64,000 bases of DNA, taken from Microvirga sp. (GTDB taxonomy: Bacteria; Pseudomonadota; Alphaproteobacteria; Rhizobiales; Beijerinckiaceae). How positions within the stretch are numbered: position 1 is the stretch's first letter; each line of letters opens with the position of its first letter. The notes beneath the pieces were generated by a model. That model was not told where the DNA came from. It saw nothing but the letters and a program-made list of their open reading frames with translations, and did no database searches. The stretch spans positions 1 through 64,000 of the forward strand of contig NZ_JACXAB010000017.1 in NCBI RefSeq assembly GCF_014699075.1. Direction: 5' to 3'. This document shows positions 39,487-49,892 of the stretch, one piece after another. The translations under genes were made by a program, and so were the position numbers.

Positions 39487-39795
39487 ATGGTTATCGGACT
39501 GGGTCATTATCTCACCGTCGCGGCCGTCCTCTTCACGCTCGGCGTGTTCGGCATCTTCATCAACCGGAAGAACGTGATCGTCATCCTGATGTCCATCGAG
39601 TTGATCCTGCTCGCCGTGAACATCAACATGGTGGCCTTCTCGACCCACCTGAACGACATCGTCGGCCAAGTCTTCGCCATGCTGATCCTCACGGTGGCGG
39701 CGGCTGAGGCGGCCATCGGTCTGGCGATCCTGGTGGTCTTCTTCCGCAACCGCGGCTCCATCGCGGTTGAAGACGTCAACATGATGAGGGGCTAG
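39487..39795 (+). CDS. nuoK: NADH-quinone oxidoreductase subunit K
   Basis: Three-span Mrp-like membrane subunit, 102 residues. The key glutamates are in [19 protein letters not shown] and [26 protein letters not shown] strong AAGGAGG precedes the ATG. A palindromic element separates it from nuoL. Confidence 0.96.
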   Translation: MVIGLGHYLTVAAVLFTLGVFGIFINRKNVIVILMSIELILLAVNINMVAFSTHLNDIVGQVFAMLILTVAAAEAAIGLAILVVFFRNRGSIAVEDVNMMRG

Positions 39796-39797
39796 GA

Positions 39798-39843
39798 GCA
39801 TGATTCAGAAAAGTGGGAACCGGTTTTCTGAACAAAATCATGC
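39798..39843. repeat. Rhizobiales-type palindrome between nuoK and nuoL
   Basis: GCATGATT and AATCATGC form the ends, with CAGAAAA.../...TTTTCTG inner arms around GTGGGAACCGG. This form (GCATGATT...CAGAAAA...CCGGTT) is widespread between Rhizobiales genes. It lies within the nuo operon. Confidence 0.65.
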
Positions 39844-39883
39844 ATCAGCTGTAAGCCCGAACGGACCGGCGAAGTAAAAGCAC

Positions 39884-41926
39884 ATGTATCACGCAATCGT
39901 CTTCCTGCCGCTCGTCGGCTTCCTCATCGCAGGCGTCTTCGGCCGCGTGCTTGGCCCGCGGCCGAGCGAGATCATCACCACGGCGCTGCTCTTCGTGGCG
40001 GCCGTCCTCTCCTGGGTGTCGTTCATCCAGGTCGGCTTCGGTGATGGCGCCACCCGGGTCCAGGTGGCCCAGTGGATGTCGGTCGGCGACCTTCAGGTCG
40101 ATTGGGCGTTCCGGATCGACACGCTGACTGCCATGATGCTGGTGGTGGTGAACACCGTCTCGGCGCTCGTGCACCTCTACTCCATCGGCTACATGCACGA
40201 GGATCCGCACCGTTCGCGCTTCTTCGCCTACCTGTCGCTCTTCACCTTCACCATGCTCATGCTGGTGACCGCCGACAACCTGGTCCAAATGTTCTTCGGC
40301 TGGGAAGGCGTCGGCCTCGCAAGCTACCTGCTCATCGGCTTCTGGTACCAGAAGGATTCCGCCAACGCGGCGGCCATGAAGGCCTTCATCGTCAACCGCG
40401 TCGGCGATTTCGGCTTCCTGCTCGGAATCTTCACGGTCTTCGTCCTGTTCAATGGCGTGACCTTCGACGCGATCTTCCCGCGTGTGGCCGAGCTCGCGAA
40501 CGCGAACTTCACCTTCCTGGGCATCGAGTGGCACGCCCTGACCATTGCCTGCCTGCTGCTCTTCATGGGCGCTATGGGCAAGTCGGCGCAGTTCCTGCTC
40601 CACACTTGGCTGCCGGACGCGATGGAGGGCCCGACCCCGGTCTCCGCCCTGATCCACGCGGCCACCATGGTGACCGCCGGCGTGTTCATGGTCGCGCGCC
40701 TGTCGCCGATCTTCGAATACGCACCGGCTGCGCTAACCGTCGTGACGGTCATCGGCGGCATCACGGCCTTCTTTGCCGCGACCGTCGGTTTGGTTCAGAA
40801 CGACATCAAGCGCGTCATCGCCTACTCGACCTGCTCGCAGCTCGGCTACATGTTCGTGGCGCTCGGCGTCGGGGCCTACAGCGCCGGCGTGTTCCACCTG
40901 TTCACCCACGCCTTCTTCAAGGCACTGCTGTTCCTGGGCGCCGGCTCGGTGATCCACGCCATGCACCACGAGCAGGATATGCGCCACATGGGAGCGCTCC
41001 GCCGCTACATCCCCCTCACCACCGCCATGATGGCCATCGGCACGCTGGCGCTCACGGGCTTCCCGTTCACGGCGGGCTATTACTCGAAGGATGCGATCAT
41101 CGAGGCGGCCTACGCGGCTCACTCGACCGCCGGTTCCTTCGCGTTCCTGGCGACGGTCGTCGCCGCGTTCATGACCTCGTTCTACTCCTGGCGTTTGTTC
41201 TTCCTCACTTTCGAGGGCACCTCGCGCTGGGGCCATGGCCATCACGGCCACCATGCCCATGCTGCCCATTCCCATGAGGGCGTGGAGCATGACGATCATG
41301 ACCGCGATGTGGAACCCGCAAGCCACGCTCAACACGATCATGGCCACCATGAGGACCACACGCCCCATGAGAGCCCGCTGGTGATGCTGCTGCCGCTCAT
41401 CGTGCTCGCCATCGGCGCGCTCGTGGCCGGCTTCGTGTTCCACAATGCCTTCATCGGCGAAGGCTATCAGGAGTTCTGGAAGGGTGCCCTGTTCACCCGA
41501 CCCGAGAACCACATCCTGGAAGAGATGCATCATCTCCCGGGCTGGGTGCCGCTGCTCCCGACGGTCATGATGGCTCTGGGCTTCGTGCTGGCCTATTACA
41601 TGTACATCGTCGACGCCAAGCAGCCGGCAAAGCTCGCGGCCGATCACCCGATCCTGTACCGCTTCCTGCTCAACAAGTGGTACTTCGACGAGCTCTATGA
41701 CGCGATCTTCGTGCGTCCTGCCATGGCCATCGGCCGCTTCTTCTGGCGTACTGGCGACCAGCGCATCATCGACGGGCTCGGCCCAGACGGCATCTCCGCC
41801 CGCGTCATGGACGTGACGCGCGGCGTGGTGCGGGTGCAGACCGGCTACGTCTATCATTATGCCTTCGCGATGCTGATCGGCGTTGCGGCTCTCGTGACCT
41901 TCTATCTCTTCAGGGGAGCCCGTTAA
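39884..41926 (+). CDS. nuoL: NADH-quinone oxidoreductase subunit L with histidine-rich loop
   Basis: The distal antiporter-like subunit with the long lateral helix, 680 residues. It has [41 protein letters not shown] and the conserved Lys/Glu of the antiporter family. Unusually, residues 450-495 hold 17 His in 46 positions, mixed with Asp and Glu, in the loop between two late membrane helices. The stop overlaps the nuoM start (TAATG). Confidence 0.96.
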   Translation: MYHAIVFLPLVGFLIAGVFGRVLGPRPSEIITTALLFVAAVLSWVSFIQVGFGDGATRVQVAQWMSVGDLQVDWAFRIDTLTAMMLVVVNTVSALVHLYSIGYMHEDPHRSRFFAYLSLFTFTMLMLVTADNLVQMFFGWEGVGLASYLLIGFWYQKDSANAAAMKAFIVNRVGDFGFLLGIFTVFVLFNGVTFDAIFPRVAELANANFTFLGIEWHALTIACLLLFMGAMGKSAQFLLHTWLPDAMEGPTPVSALIHAATMVTAGVFMVARLSPIFEYAPAALTVVTVIGGITAFFAATVGLVQNDIKRVIAYSTCSQLGYMFVALGVGAYSAGVFHLFTHAFFKALLFLGAGSVIHAMHHEQDMRHMGALRRYIPLTTAMMAIGTLALTGFPFTAGYYSKDAIIEAAYAAHSTAGSFAFLATVVAAFMTSFYSWRLFFLTFEGTSRWGHGHHGHHAHAAHSHEGVEHDDHDRDVEPASHAQHDHGHHEDHTPHESPLVMLLPLIVLAIGALVAGFVFHNAFIGEGYQEFWKGALFTRPENHILEEMHHLPGWVPLLPTVMMALGFVLAYYMYIVDAKQPAKLAADHPILYRFLLNKWYFDELYDAIFVRPAMAIGRFFWRTGDQRIIDGLGPDGISARVMDVTRGVVRVQTGYVYHYAFAMLIGVAALVTFYLFRGAR

Positions 41927-43437
41927 TGCTCGGCTTCGGCATCCTCTCCGGCCTTCTCGTCCTTCCTCTCGTCGGGGCGGCCTTCATCCTGACCCTGCGC
42001 GGCGACAGCGAGGCTGCTCGCTCCAACGCCCGCTGGGCTGCGCTTGCCACGACGATTGCCACCTTCCTGCTGTCGCTCGTCGCCTGGGCGCGGTTCGACA
42101 CGGCAACGGCGTCGTTCCAGCTCGTGGAAAGCCACGTGTGGCTGACCGAGACCATCCGGTTCAAGCTCGGGGTCGACGGCTTCTCCATGCCGCTGATCCT
42201 GCTCACCACGTTCCTGATGCCGTTCTGCATCCTGGCTTCGTGGGAATCCATCGGGCACCGCGTGAAGGAATACTTCGTCGCGTTCCTGGTCCTCGAGACC
42301 ACCATGATCGGCGTGTTCTGCGCCCTCGATCTCGTGCTGTTCTACCTGTTCTTCGAGGCAGGCCTGATCCCGATGTTCCTCATCATCGGCATCTGGGGCG
42401 GCAAGCGGCGCATCTACGCGAGCTTCAAGTTCTTCCTCTACACGCTGCTCGGCTCCGTGCTGATGCTGCTCGCCATCATGGCCATGTACTGGCAGGCCGG
42501 CACCACGGACATTCCGACCCTGCTGGCCTTCAAGTTCGCGTCGAACTTGCAGACCTGGCTCTGGCTCGCCTTCTTCGCCTCCTTCGCGGTGAAGATGCCC
42601 ATGTGGCCGGTCCACACCTGGTTGCCGGATGCCCACGTGGAAGCGCCGACGGCGGGCTCGGTCATCCTGGCGGGCGTCCTGCTGAAGATGGGCGGCTACG
42701 GCTTCATCCGTGTGTCGCTGCCGATGTTCCCCGAGGCTTCGGAGTATTTCGCCCCGCTGGTCTTTGCTCTTTCCGTCATTGCGATCGTCTACACCTCGCT
42801 GGTCGCCCTGATGCAGGAAGACATCAAGAAGCTCATCGCCTATTCGTCGGTGGCGCATATGGGCTTCGTGACCATGGGCCTGTTCAGCATGAACGAGCAG
42901 GGCATCCAGGGCGCCATGTTCACCATGATCTCCCACGGCCTCATCTCCGGCGCGCTCTTCCTTAGCGTGGGCGTGATCTATGACCGGATGCATACCCGCG
43001 AGATCAAGGCCTATGGCGGCCTCGTGAACCGGATGCCCATGTATGCGGTGGTGTTCCTGATCCTGACCATGGCTAACGTGGCTCTGCCGGGCACCTCGGG
43101 CTTCATCGGCGAGTTCCTGACCCTCATGGGAGCCTTCCGGTCCAACACCTGGGTGGCGTTCTTCGCCACCACGGGCGTGATCCTGTCAGCCGCTTACGCA
43201 CTCTGGCTCTACCGTCGCGTAGTCTACGGAGAACTCGACAAGCCGGCGCTCCAGACGATCACCGACCTGAACCGTCGTGAGATCATCACTTTCGCGCCGC
43301 TGATCCTTCTCATCATCTATTACGGCGTGCAGCCGGGTCCGATCCTCGACGTCTTCGCAGCGCCGACGGAGACGCTCCTTAACAACGTTCAGGCTGCGCT
43401 CGCCACCGTGAAAACGGCCGCTGCCGCCGCACACTGA
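41926..43437 (+). CDS. nuoM: NADH-quinone oxidoreductase subunit M
   Basis: Antiporter-like proton-pumping subunit, 503 residues with about 14 spans. It has the conserved [38 protein letters not shown] and [17 protein letters not shown] segments with the transport Glu and Lys residues. It overlaps nuoL by one base and ends 4 nt before nuoN. Confidence 0.97.
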   Translation: MLGFGILSGLLVLPLVGAAFILTLRGDSEAARSNARWAALATTIATFLLSLVAWARFDTATASFQLVESHVWLTETIRFKLGVDGFSMPLILLTTFLMPFCILASWESIGHRVKEYFVAFLVLETTMIGVFCALDLVLFYLFFEAGLIPMFLIIGIWGGKRRIYASFKFFLYTLLGSVLMLLAIMAMYWQAGTTDIPTLLAFKFASNLQTWLWLAFFASFAVKMPMWPVHTWLPDAHVEAPTAGSVILAGVLLKMGGYGFIRVSLPMFPEASEYFAPLVFALSVIAIVYTSLVALMQEDIKKLIAYSSVAHMGFVTMGLFSMNEQGIQGAMFTMISHGLISGALFLSVGVIYDRMHTREIKAYGGLVNRMPMYAVVFLILTMANVALPGTSGFIGEFLTLMGAFRSNTWVAFFATTGVILSAAYALWLYRRVVYGELDKPALQTITDLNRREIITFAPLILLIIYYGVQPGPILDVFAAPTETLLNNVQAALATVKTAAAAAH

Positions 43438-43441
43438 GGTC

Positions 43442-44884
43442 ATGATGAACCCCGCCTTCACCATTCCCGCATTCGGCCCCGTGCTGCCAGAGATCCTCTT
43501 GGCGGCCGGAGCCCTCATCATGGTCCTGTTCGGCGCCATCCGTGGCGAGCGACCGGGCTACGCCATGAACATCATTGCCCTGGCGCTTCTCGCCGTCACC
43601 TTCGTGGCGGTGCTGATGCTGCCGGGCGAGCGTGTCGAGACCATGGGCGGCTCCTTCGTGGTCGACGGCTTCGCCAAGTTCATGAAGGCGCTTACGCTCA
43701 TCGCATCCGCAGGCGGCGTCATCCTCTCGCTCGACTACATGCGGCGCGAGGGGATCAGCCGCTTCGAATACCCGATCCTGATCGTGCTCTCGACCATCGG
43801 CATGATGATGGTGATCTCGGCCAACGACCTGATCGCCCTCTATATCGGCCTCGAGCTGCTGAGCCTGTCGTCATACGTGATCGCCGCCTTCGACCGCGAC
43901 AACGTCCGTTCCACGGAAGCAGGCCTGAAGTACTTCGTGCTCGGCTCGCTCTCGTCCGGCATGCTGCTCTACGGCTCGTCCCTGGTCTATGGCTTCTCCG
44001 GCAGCGTCTCGTTCCCGGTGATCGCCACGGTGCTCCAGGGCAATGTGAGCATCGGCGCCATCGTCGGCCTCGTCTTCGTGGCCGCCGGCATCGCGTTCAA
44101 AATCTCCGCCGTGCCGTTCCATATGTGGACGCCGGACGTCTATGAGGGCTCGCCAACCCCGGTGACCGCCTTCTTCGCCGCCGCGCCCAAGATGGCCGGC
44201 ATGGCCATGGCCACCCGCGTGTTCATCGATGCCTTCCCGGGCATCCTGATCCAATGGCAGCAGATCATCGTCTTCATCTCGATCGCCTCCATGGTGCTCG
44301 GCTCCTTCGCGGCCATCGGCCAGCGCAACATCAAGCGCCTGATGGCCTATTCCTCCATCGGCAACGTGGGCTATGCGCTCATCGGCCTTGCGGCCGGTAC
44401 GGCCGAGGGCATCCAGGGCGTCATCGTCTATATGGCGATCTACCTCGCCATGACGCTCGGCACCTTCGCGGTGATCCTCGGCATGCGCCGTGGTAACGTG
44501 ATGTACGAGACGGTGGACGACCTCTCCGGGATGGCGCGCACGCACCCGGTGCTCGCCTTCTGCCTCGGCATGATGATGTTCTCGCTAGCGGGCATTCCGC
44601 CGCTCGCCGGTTTCTTCGCCAAGTTCGCGGTGTTCAACGCTGCGATCGAGGCCGATCTGGTGGCGCTCGCCATCATCGGTGTCGTGACGAGCGTCATCGG
44701 CGCCTACTACTACCTGCGCATCGTCAAGGTGATGTATTTCGATGAGCCGGCCGAGCGCTACGACGCCATGCCGGCAGGCGTGAAGTTCGTGCTCGCCCTC
44801 TGCAGCATCTTCGTCGTCCTCTTCGGTATCGTTCCGGCGCCGCTGGTGGCGGCTGCGCGCGCTGCCGCGAGCTCCCTGTTCTGA
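43442..44884 (+). CDS. nuoN: NADH-quinone oxidoreductase subunit N
   Basis: The third antiporter-like subunit, 480 residues. It contains LIALYIGLELLSLSSYVIAAF, KISAVPFHMWTPDVYEGSPTPVTAFF and QRNIKRLMAYSSIGNVGYALIGL. It closes the nuo set and is followed after 2 nt by birA, so birA is probably co-transcribed. Confidence 0.97.
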   Translation: MMNPAFTIPAFGPVLPEILLAAGALIMVLFGAIRGERPGYAMNIIALALLAVTFVAVLMLPGERVETMGGSFVVDGFAKFMKALTLIASAGGVILSLDYMRREGISRFEYPILIVLSTIGMMMVISANDLIALYIGLELLSLSSYVIAAFDRDNVRSTEAGLKYFVLGSLSSGMLLYGSSLVYGFSGSVSFPVIATVLQGNVSIGAIVGLVFVAAGIAFKISAVPFHMWTPDVYEGSPTPVTAFFAAAPKMAGMAMATRVFIDAFPGILIQWQQIIVFISIASMVLGSFAAIGQRNIKRLMAYSSIGNVGYALIGLAAGTAEGIQGVIVYMAIYLAMTLGTFAVILGMRRGNVMYETVDDLSGMARTHPVLAFCLGMMMFSLAGIPPLAGFFAKFAVFNAAIEADLVALAIIGVVTSVIGAYYYLRIVKVMYFDEPAERYDAMPAGVKFVLALCSIFVVLFGIVPAPLVAAARAAASSLF

Positions 44885-44886
44885 TC

Positions 44887-45717
44887 GTGCACCTGTCGCC
44901 CGAGACCGAGTCCGCCGGATACAGGCTGCTCTCCCTTGAGGCGACAGGCTCGACGAACGACGATGCCCTCCAAGCCGCTAAGTCCGGCGATCCGGGCCAG
45001 CTCTGGATCGTTGCCGCCGAGCAGCTTGCGGGCAGGGGACGGCACGGCCGGCAATGGTCGTCGCCGCAGGGCAATCTCTACGCCAGCCTGCTCCTGATCG
45101 ACCCCTGCGACATGGCCTTAGCGCCGCAGCTCGGGTTCGTCATAGGGCTCGCGGTCCATGAGGCCATCGAGGCCATCACCGGCGTTGGCGCTCCACGCCT
45201 GTCCCTGAAATGGCCTAACGATCTCCTGCTCGACGGTGCCAAGGTGTCGGGCCTTATCCTCGAGGGGCATAGGATTGGACCCGAGGGTCCTTTGGCAATC
45301 GTTATCGGGTGTGGCGTGAACGTGGCCTTTGCACCGACAGGGACGCCCTATCCGGCCATCGCCCTTCAGGTGATCAAGCCAGACCTGACCAGAGAAGACG
45401 TGTTTTGCGCGCTGTCATCCGCCTTTGCTCGAACATTCTCAGCCTGGCGCGCAGCCGCCCATATGAATGCATCGGACCCGTTCGGGACAATCCGACGGCT
45501 TTGGTTGGAGCGCGCTGCCGGTTTAGGGCAGGAGGTCGCGCTTCGCCTGCCCACCGGCGAGAAGAAGGGTGTTTTCGAGGGTCTCGATCGTTTCGGTCGC
45601 CTGCAGCTGAAAAGCCGTGATGGCGTGGAACTCATCGATGCAGGCGACCTTTATTTTCCCAATTCGCTGCACGATATAGCCAAGCCCGGCGCTGGCATAA
45701 AAAGGTTCGAACAATAA
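44887..45717 (+). CDS. birA: Biotin--[acetyl-CoA-carboxylase] ligase
   Basis: Activates biotin with ATP and attaches it to BCCP-type carboxylase subunits. The adenylate-binding motif GRGRHGRQW (about 49-57) and KWPNDLLLDGAKVSGLILEG are present, with the C-terminal SH3-like domain near 225-270. There is no N-terminal HTH, so it is the non-repressor class. The start is a GTG at 44887. Location between nuoN and rnj is conserved in alphaproteobacteria. Length is 276. Confidence 0.93.
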   Translation: MHLSPETESAGYRLLSLEATGSTNDDALQAAKSGDPGQLWIVAAEQLAGRGRHGRQWSSPQGNLYASLLLIDPCDMALAPQLGFVIGLAVHEAIEAITGVGAPRLSLKWPNDLLLDGAKVSGLILEGHRIGPEGPLAIVIGCGVNVAFAPTGTPYPAIALQVIKPDLTREDVFCALSSAFARTFSAWRAAAHMNASDPFGTIRRLWLERAAGLGQEVALRLPTGEKKGVFEGLDRFGRLQLKSRDGVELIDAGDLYFPNSLHDIAKPGAGIKRFEQ

Positions 45718-47390
45718 TGGCTTCCCATCAAGACGAATTGGTCTTCCTTCCGCTCGGAGGGCTTGGCGAGATCGGGATGAATGCTGCGCTCTACGGCTTC
45801 GGGCCGGAGGCCGAGCGGCAATGGATTCTCGTCGATTGCGGCATGGGCTTCGGCGGCGAGGAGAATCTCCCCGGCATCGACGTGGTCTATCCGGATCTGC
45901 GCTTCATCGAGGAAGAACGCCATAACCTGCTGGGCATCTTCATCACCCACGCCCACGAGGACCATATCGGCGCGCTCGTCGAGATGTGGCCTAGCCTGCA
46001 GGCGCCCGTCTACGCCACGAAATTCGCCATCGGTCTCCTGGAAACGCGCCGCCTGTCCGAGGCGGGCGCGCCGAAGATCGACCTGAACGAGATCGTTCCC
46101 GGCCAGCGGCTGAAGCTCGGGCCCTTCGATGTCGAATATGTGCCGGTCGCGCACTCCATCCCGGAGTCGAACGCGCTTGCGATCCGCACGCCCCACGGTC
46201 TCGTGGTTCATACGGGCGACTGGAAGCTCGACAACACCCCTTATCTCGGCAGCCTGACCTCGGAGGAGGCGTTCCGATCCCTGGGGGATGAGGGCGTTCT
46301 GGCGCTCATCTGCGATTCCACCAATGTGGTGCGCGAAGGCGTCAGCCCCAGCGAATCCGATGTGGCCAAGAACCTGGCGCAGCTGATCAACGATGCGCCC
46401 CATCGCGTCGCCATCACCACCTTCGCGTCCAACGTGGCGCGCATCCGCTCCGTGGCGGAGGCCGCCCGCGAATGCGGCCGCGAGGTCGTGGTGGTGGGCC
46501 GCGCCATGGACCGGGTCGTGGAGGTCGCAAAGGAATGCGGCTACCTGGAAGGGCTGCCCGAGTTCCGCTCGGCGGAAAACTTCGGCTACATTCCGCGAGA
46601 CAAGATCGTCGCGATCCTGACCGGATCGCAGGGCGAGCCTCGCGCGGCCCTTGCCCGCATCGCCCAGGACGAGCACCCGGACATCGCGCTCTCGGCAGGC
46701 GACCGGGTGATCTTCTCGTCGCGCGCCATTCCCGGCAACGAGAAGGGCGTTGGGGCGATCATCAACAGCCTCATCGAGCAGGGCGTCGAGGTTATCACCG
46801 ACCGCACGGAGCTGGTTCACGTCTCGGGCCATCCGCGCCGGGGCGAGCTCGCCCAGATGTACCAGTGGACGAAGCCCCGTATCGCCATTCCGGCTCATGG
46901 CGAGCCGCTCCACTTGAGCGAGCACGCGAAGTTCGCCCGTCAGCAGGGCGTGCAGGAGGTGGTTCGCGCGAAGAACGGAAGCCTGGTGCGCCTCGCGCCC
47001 GGTCCCGCCGAGATCGTCGACACCATTCCGGCCGGACGTCTCTACCGCGATGGAAACATCGTGATCGGAGCCGGGGACCGGGCGCTCCCGGAGCGCCGCA
47101 AGCTCGCCTTCGCGGGCATCGTGACGGTTGCGATCGCCATCGACGGCCGGGGCGAACTCGTGGGCGATCCGGTGATCGACGCCATGGGCCTGCCGGACAA
47201 GAACCGCCAGGGCCGGGATTTGACCGATATCATCGCCGATACGGTGGCGGACCTGCTCGATGGGCTGCCGAAAGCCAAGCGCCGGGATCCCGAGGCGGTC
47301 GAGAATGCCGTCCACCGGGCTGTGCGCGCGACGGTGAACCAGGAATGGGGCAAGAAACCCGCCTGCCATGTTCTCGTGATCGAGGCATAG
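45717..47390 (+). CDS. rnj: Ribonuclease J
   Basis: A metallo-beta-lactamase/beta-CASP ribonuclease that matures and decays RNA. The zinc motif THAHEDHIGALVEMW supplies H78, H80, D82 and H83, and HTGDWKLD is motif IV-like. The beta-CASP part contains TTFASNVARIRS and LTGSQGEPRAALARI, and SGHPRRGELAQMYQWTKPRIAIPAHGE is the final histidine block. Length is 557. The start overlaps the birA stop. Confidence 0.95.
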   Translation: MASHQDELVFLPLGGLGEIGMNAALYGFGPEAERQWILVDCGMGFGGEENLPGIDVVYPDLRFIEEERHNLLGIFITHAHEDHIGALVEMWPSLQAPVYATKFAIGLLETRRLSEAGAPKIDLNEIVPGQRLKLGPFDVEYVPVAHSIPESNALAIRTPHGLVVHTGDWKLDNTPYLGSLTSEEAFRSLGDEGVLALICDSTNVVREGVSPSESDVAKNLAQLINDAPHRVAITTFASNVARIRSVAEAARECGREVVVVGRAMDRVVEVAKECGYLEGLPEFRSAENFGYIPRDKIVAILTGSQGEPRAALARIAQDEHPDIALSAGDRVIFSSRAIPGNEKGVGAIINSLIEQGVEVITDRTELVHVSGHPRRGELAQMYQWTKPRIAIPAHGEPLHLSEHAKFARQQGVQEVVRAKNGSLVRLAPGPAEIVDTIPAGRLYRDGNIVIGAGDRALPERRKLAFAGIVTVAIAIDGRGELVGDPVIDAMGLPDKNRQGRDLTDIIADTVADLLDGLPKAKRRDPEAVENAVHRAVRATVNQEWGKKPACHVLVIEA

Positions 47391-47415
47391 GGCATCGAGC
47401 CCCAGGGAGAGCCAG

Positions 47416-47820
47416 ATGATCGGACGCCTCAATCATGTTGCCATTGCCGTGCGCGATATCGCGGCGGCTTCCGAAGTCTATCGCAACACCCTGGGCGCTC
47501 AGGTCTCCGCGCCTGAGCCGCTTGAGGAGCACGGTGTCACCGTCGTTTTCATCACGCTGCCCAACACCAAGATCGAGCTGCTGGAGCCCTTAGGCGTCGA
47601 CTCACCCATCGCCCGGTTCCTGGAGAAGAACCCGGACGGAGGCATGCACCACATCTGCTATGAGGTGGACGATATCGCGGCCGCGCGCGACCAGCTTGTG
47701 AATTCCGGGGCAAGGGTGCTCGGCACCGGTGAGCCGAAGATCGGAGCTCACGGGAAACCCGTGCTTTTCCTGCACCCGAAGGATTTCAATGGTACTCTCA
47801 TCGAGCTTGAGCAAGCCTGA
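47416..47820 (+). CDS. mce: Methylmalonyl-CoA epimerase
   Basis: A VOC-fold metalloenzyme that inverts (2S)- to (2R)-methylmalonyl-CoA in propionate and branched-chain catabolism. The 134-residue product has RLNHVAIAVRDIAAASEVYRNTLGA, TKIELLEPLGVDSPIARFLEKNPDGGMHHICYEVDDI and GKPVLFLHPKDFNGTLIELEQ, with the metal ligands His7, His near 82 and the terminal Glu. It fits with the valine-pathway hydrolase in the window. Confidence 0.94.
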   Translation: MIGRLNHVAIAVRDIAAASEVYRNTLGAQVSAPEPLEEHGVTVVFITLPNTKIELLEPLGVDSPIARFLEKNPDGGMHHICYEVDDIAAARDQLVNSGARVLGTGEPKIGAHGKPVLFLHPKDFNGTLIELEQA

Positions 47821-47830
47821 GGACAAGCTG

Positions 47831-48166
47831 TTGATAAACTTTGTGAAAGCCCTTTCCGGCTCGTTCTGGTCCACCCTGGCCGTGGTGGTGGTGGTCTCCG
47901 CGATTGCCGTAGCCGTCGCGGTCAACGGCTTCGATCTGCGGGTGAGCGGCAGCCTGGCCCTCTATTTCGTGATCTGGTGGATTCTGCTCTTCGCCGTTCT
48001 GCCCTTTGGCGTCCGCAGCCAGGCAGAGGCCGGTGAAGTGATCCGAGGCAGCGAGCCGGGTGCGCCTGCGCTTCCCGCCCTGCGCGAGAAGGCGATCTGG
48101 ACGACACTGGTCGCCTCGGTGGTGCTGGTGATCGTTGCTGCGGTTTTCCCTCTGGCGGGACTCTAA
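47831..48166 (+). CDS. DUF1467 family small membrane protein
   Basis: The core GSLALYFVIWWILLFAVLPFGVRSQAEAGEVIRGSEPGAP and a final span identify the family, found mostly in alphaproteobacteria and of unknown function. The N-terminus is uncertain. A TTG at 47831 has GAGGA 7 nt upstream and yields a preceding extra helix (111 residues). A GTG at 47941 would give the usual short two-span form, and an ATG at 47789 would overlap mce. The mce-DUF1467-proS order is common in the order. Confidence 0.75.
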   Translation: MINFVKALSGSFWSTLAVVVVVSAIAVAVAVNGFDLRVSGSLALYFVIWWILLFAVLPFGVRSQAEAGEVIRGSEPGAPALPALREKAIWTTLVASVVLVIVAAVFPLAGL

Positions 48167-48196
48167 AAAGCCTTCGCAGGGAGCCCAAAAGAAAAA

Positions 48197-48237
48197 GCAA
48201 GGCTTTCGCCTTGCCTGAACTGCCTTTTGGCAATTTT
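48197..48237. terminator. Probable terminator after the rnj-mce-DUF1467 genes
   Basis: GCAAGGC-TTTC-GCCTTGC (48197-48214) is a perfect hairpin preceded by AAAAA, so it ends with a T run on the minus strand. TGCC-TTTT-GGCA followed by ATTTTT (48221-48237) is a weaker hairpin with a T run on the plus strand. Together they look like a bidirectional terminator. Confidence 0.45.
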
Positions 48238-48558
48238 TACCCCTGGCTTTCTTAGGCCGGCGCCTGTCTGGCGCCTAGGGGTCTTGTTCCTCCCGAAACT
48301 CGGACCGCAGCCTCTGACCTTTGAAGGTCTCAAGACGTTAGGATTTTGTTTATAGTCACCTTCCCTTGGGGTGTCACCTTTCCGAGGCTGCCGATGATGC
48401 AAAATTCGGCGTTTCAGGTATTCATCTTTGGTCTAATTTATCGCGCCGTTGGCCCTGCGAACTGATGACAGCTTGTCTTTTGCCCAGGGCCTGTGTTGTG
48501 TGCGAGAAACGAGTCGTTACTCAGCTTCTGTTCAGATCGAGACTTTAGAAGGCGTCCC
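48238..48558 (+). other. Intergenic region upstream of proS
   Basis: About 320 nt with lower GC than its surroundings. It contains a hairpin (GGCGCC-TGTCT-GGCGCC, near 48260), two copies of GTCACCTT about 20 nt apart (48355-48385) and no supportable gene. No near-consensus promoter is visible. Confidence 0.4.
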
Positions 48559-49887
48559 ATGCGTTTGAGCCGCTATTTCCTCCCCATTCTCCGCGAGACG
48601 CCGAAAGAAGCGGAGATCGTCTCCCACCGGCTGATGCTGCGCGCGGGCATGATCCGCCAGGAATCGGCGGGCATCTATGCCTGGCTGCCCCTGGGCCTGA
48701 GGGTTCTGAACAAGATCAATGCCATCGTCCGCGAGGAGCAGAACCGCTCCGGCGCCGTCGAGCTCCTCATGCCGACGATCCAGTCGGCCGATCTCTGGCG
48801 CGAGTCGGGTCGCTACGACGCCTATGGCAAGGAGATGCTGCGCATTCAGGACCGCCACGAGCGCGAAATGCTGTTCGGCCCCACCAACGAGGAGATGGTC
48901 ACGGAGATATTCCGGGGCTATGTGCGGTCCTACAAGGATCTTCCGCTGAACCTTTATCACATCCAGTGGAAGTTCCGCGACGAGGTGCGCCCGCGCTTCG
49001 GCGTCATGCGCTCGCGCGAGTTCCTGATGAAGGACGCCTATTCCTTCGATCTCGATCAGGCCGGGGCCGTCCATTCCTACAACAAGATGTTCGTGGCTTA
49101 CTTGCGCACCTTCGCCCGGATGGGCCTGAAGGCGATCCCGATGCGGGCGGACACAGGCCCGATCGGCGGAAACCTGAGCCACGAGTTCATCATCCTGGCC
49201 TCGACGGGCGAGAGCGAGGTGTTCTGCCACGCGGATTACCTGAACTTCGACATCCCGGCCGAGAACACCAACTTCGACGATATCTCTGGCCTGCAGAGCA
49301 CCGTCGACAAGTGGACGTCGCTCTACGCCGCCACGTCCGAGATGCACGACGCGGGCGCCTTCGATGCGGTGCCCGCCGACAAGAAGATGTCAGCGCGCGG
49401 CATCGAGGTCGGTCACATCTTCTATTTCGGCACCAAGTACTCCGAGCCCATGGGCGCGAAGGTCATGGGGCCAGACGGGCAGGAGAGGCCGGTCCACATG
49501 GGCTCCTACGGCATCGGGCCGAGCCGCCTGATCGCCGCCATCATCGAGGCGAGCCACGACGAGAACGGCATCATCTGGCCTGAAGGCGTGGCGCCGTTCG
49601 GTGTGGCGATCCTCAATCTGAAGGCAGGCGATGCCGGCACGGATGCTGCCTGCGAGAAGCTCTATCGCGAACTCTCCGCCGCCGGCCGCGACGTGCTCTA
49701 CGACGACCGTGACGAGCGTCCGGGCGGCAAGTTCGCCACCGCCGACCTTATCGGCGTGCCGTGGCAGGTGGTGATCGGCCCGAAGGGTCTCGCTGAGGGC
49801 AAGGTGGAGCTGAAGCGCCGCGCCACCGGCGAGCGCGAGACGCTGTCCCTCGAGGATGTGGCCGCCCGCCTGATCGGCCATACATAA
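48559..49887 (+). CDS. proS: Prolyl-tRNA synthetase (short form without editing insertion)
   Basis: Charges tRNA-Pro. Class II motif 2 reads [28 protein letters not shown] and motif 3 [17 protein letters not shown], followed by the anticodon-binding domain (about 345-442). At 442 residues it lacks the ~180-residue INS editing domain that lies between motifs 2 and 3 in E. coli ProRS, as in most alphaproteobacteria. The start at 48559 ([15 protein letters not shown]) is the family start. Confidence 0.96.
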   Translation: MRLSRYFLPILRETPKEAEIVSHRLMLRAGMIRQESAGIYAWLPLGLRVLNKINAIVREEQNRSGAVELLMPTIQSADLWRESGRYDAYGKEMLRIQDRHEREMLFGPTNEEMVTEIFRGYVRSYKDLPLNLYHIQWKFRDEVRPRFGVMRSREFLMKDAYSFDLDQAGAVHSYNKMFVAYLRTFARMGLKAIPMRADTGPIGGNLSHEFIILASTGESEVFCHADYLNFDIPAENTNFDDISGLQSTVDKWTSLYAATSEMHDAGAFDAVPADKKMSARGIEVGHIFYFGTKYSEPMGAKVMGPDGQERPVHMGSYGIGPSRLIAAIIEASHDENGIIWPEGVAPFGVAILNLKAGDAGTDAACEKLYRELSAAGRDVLYDDRDERPGGKFATADLIGVPWQVVIGPKGLAEGKVELKRRATGERETLSLEDVAARLIGHT

Positions 49888-49892
49888 GCTCC

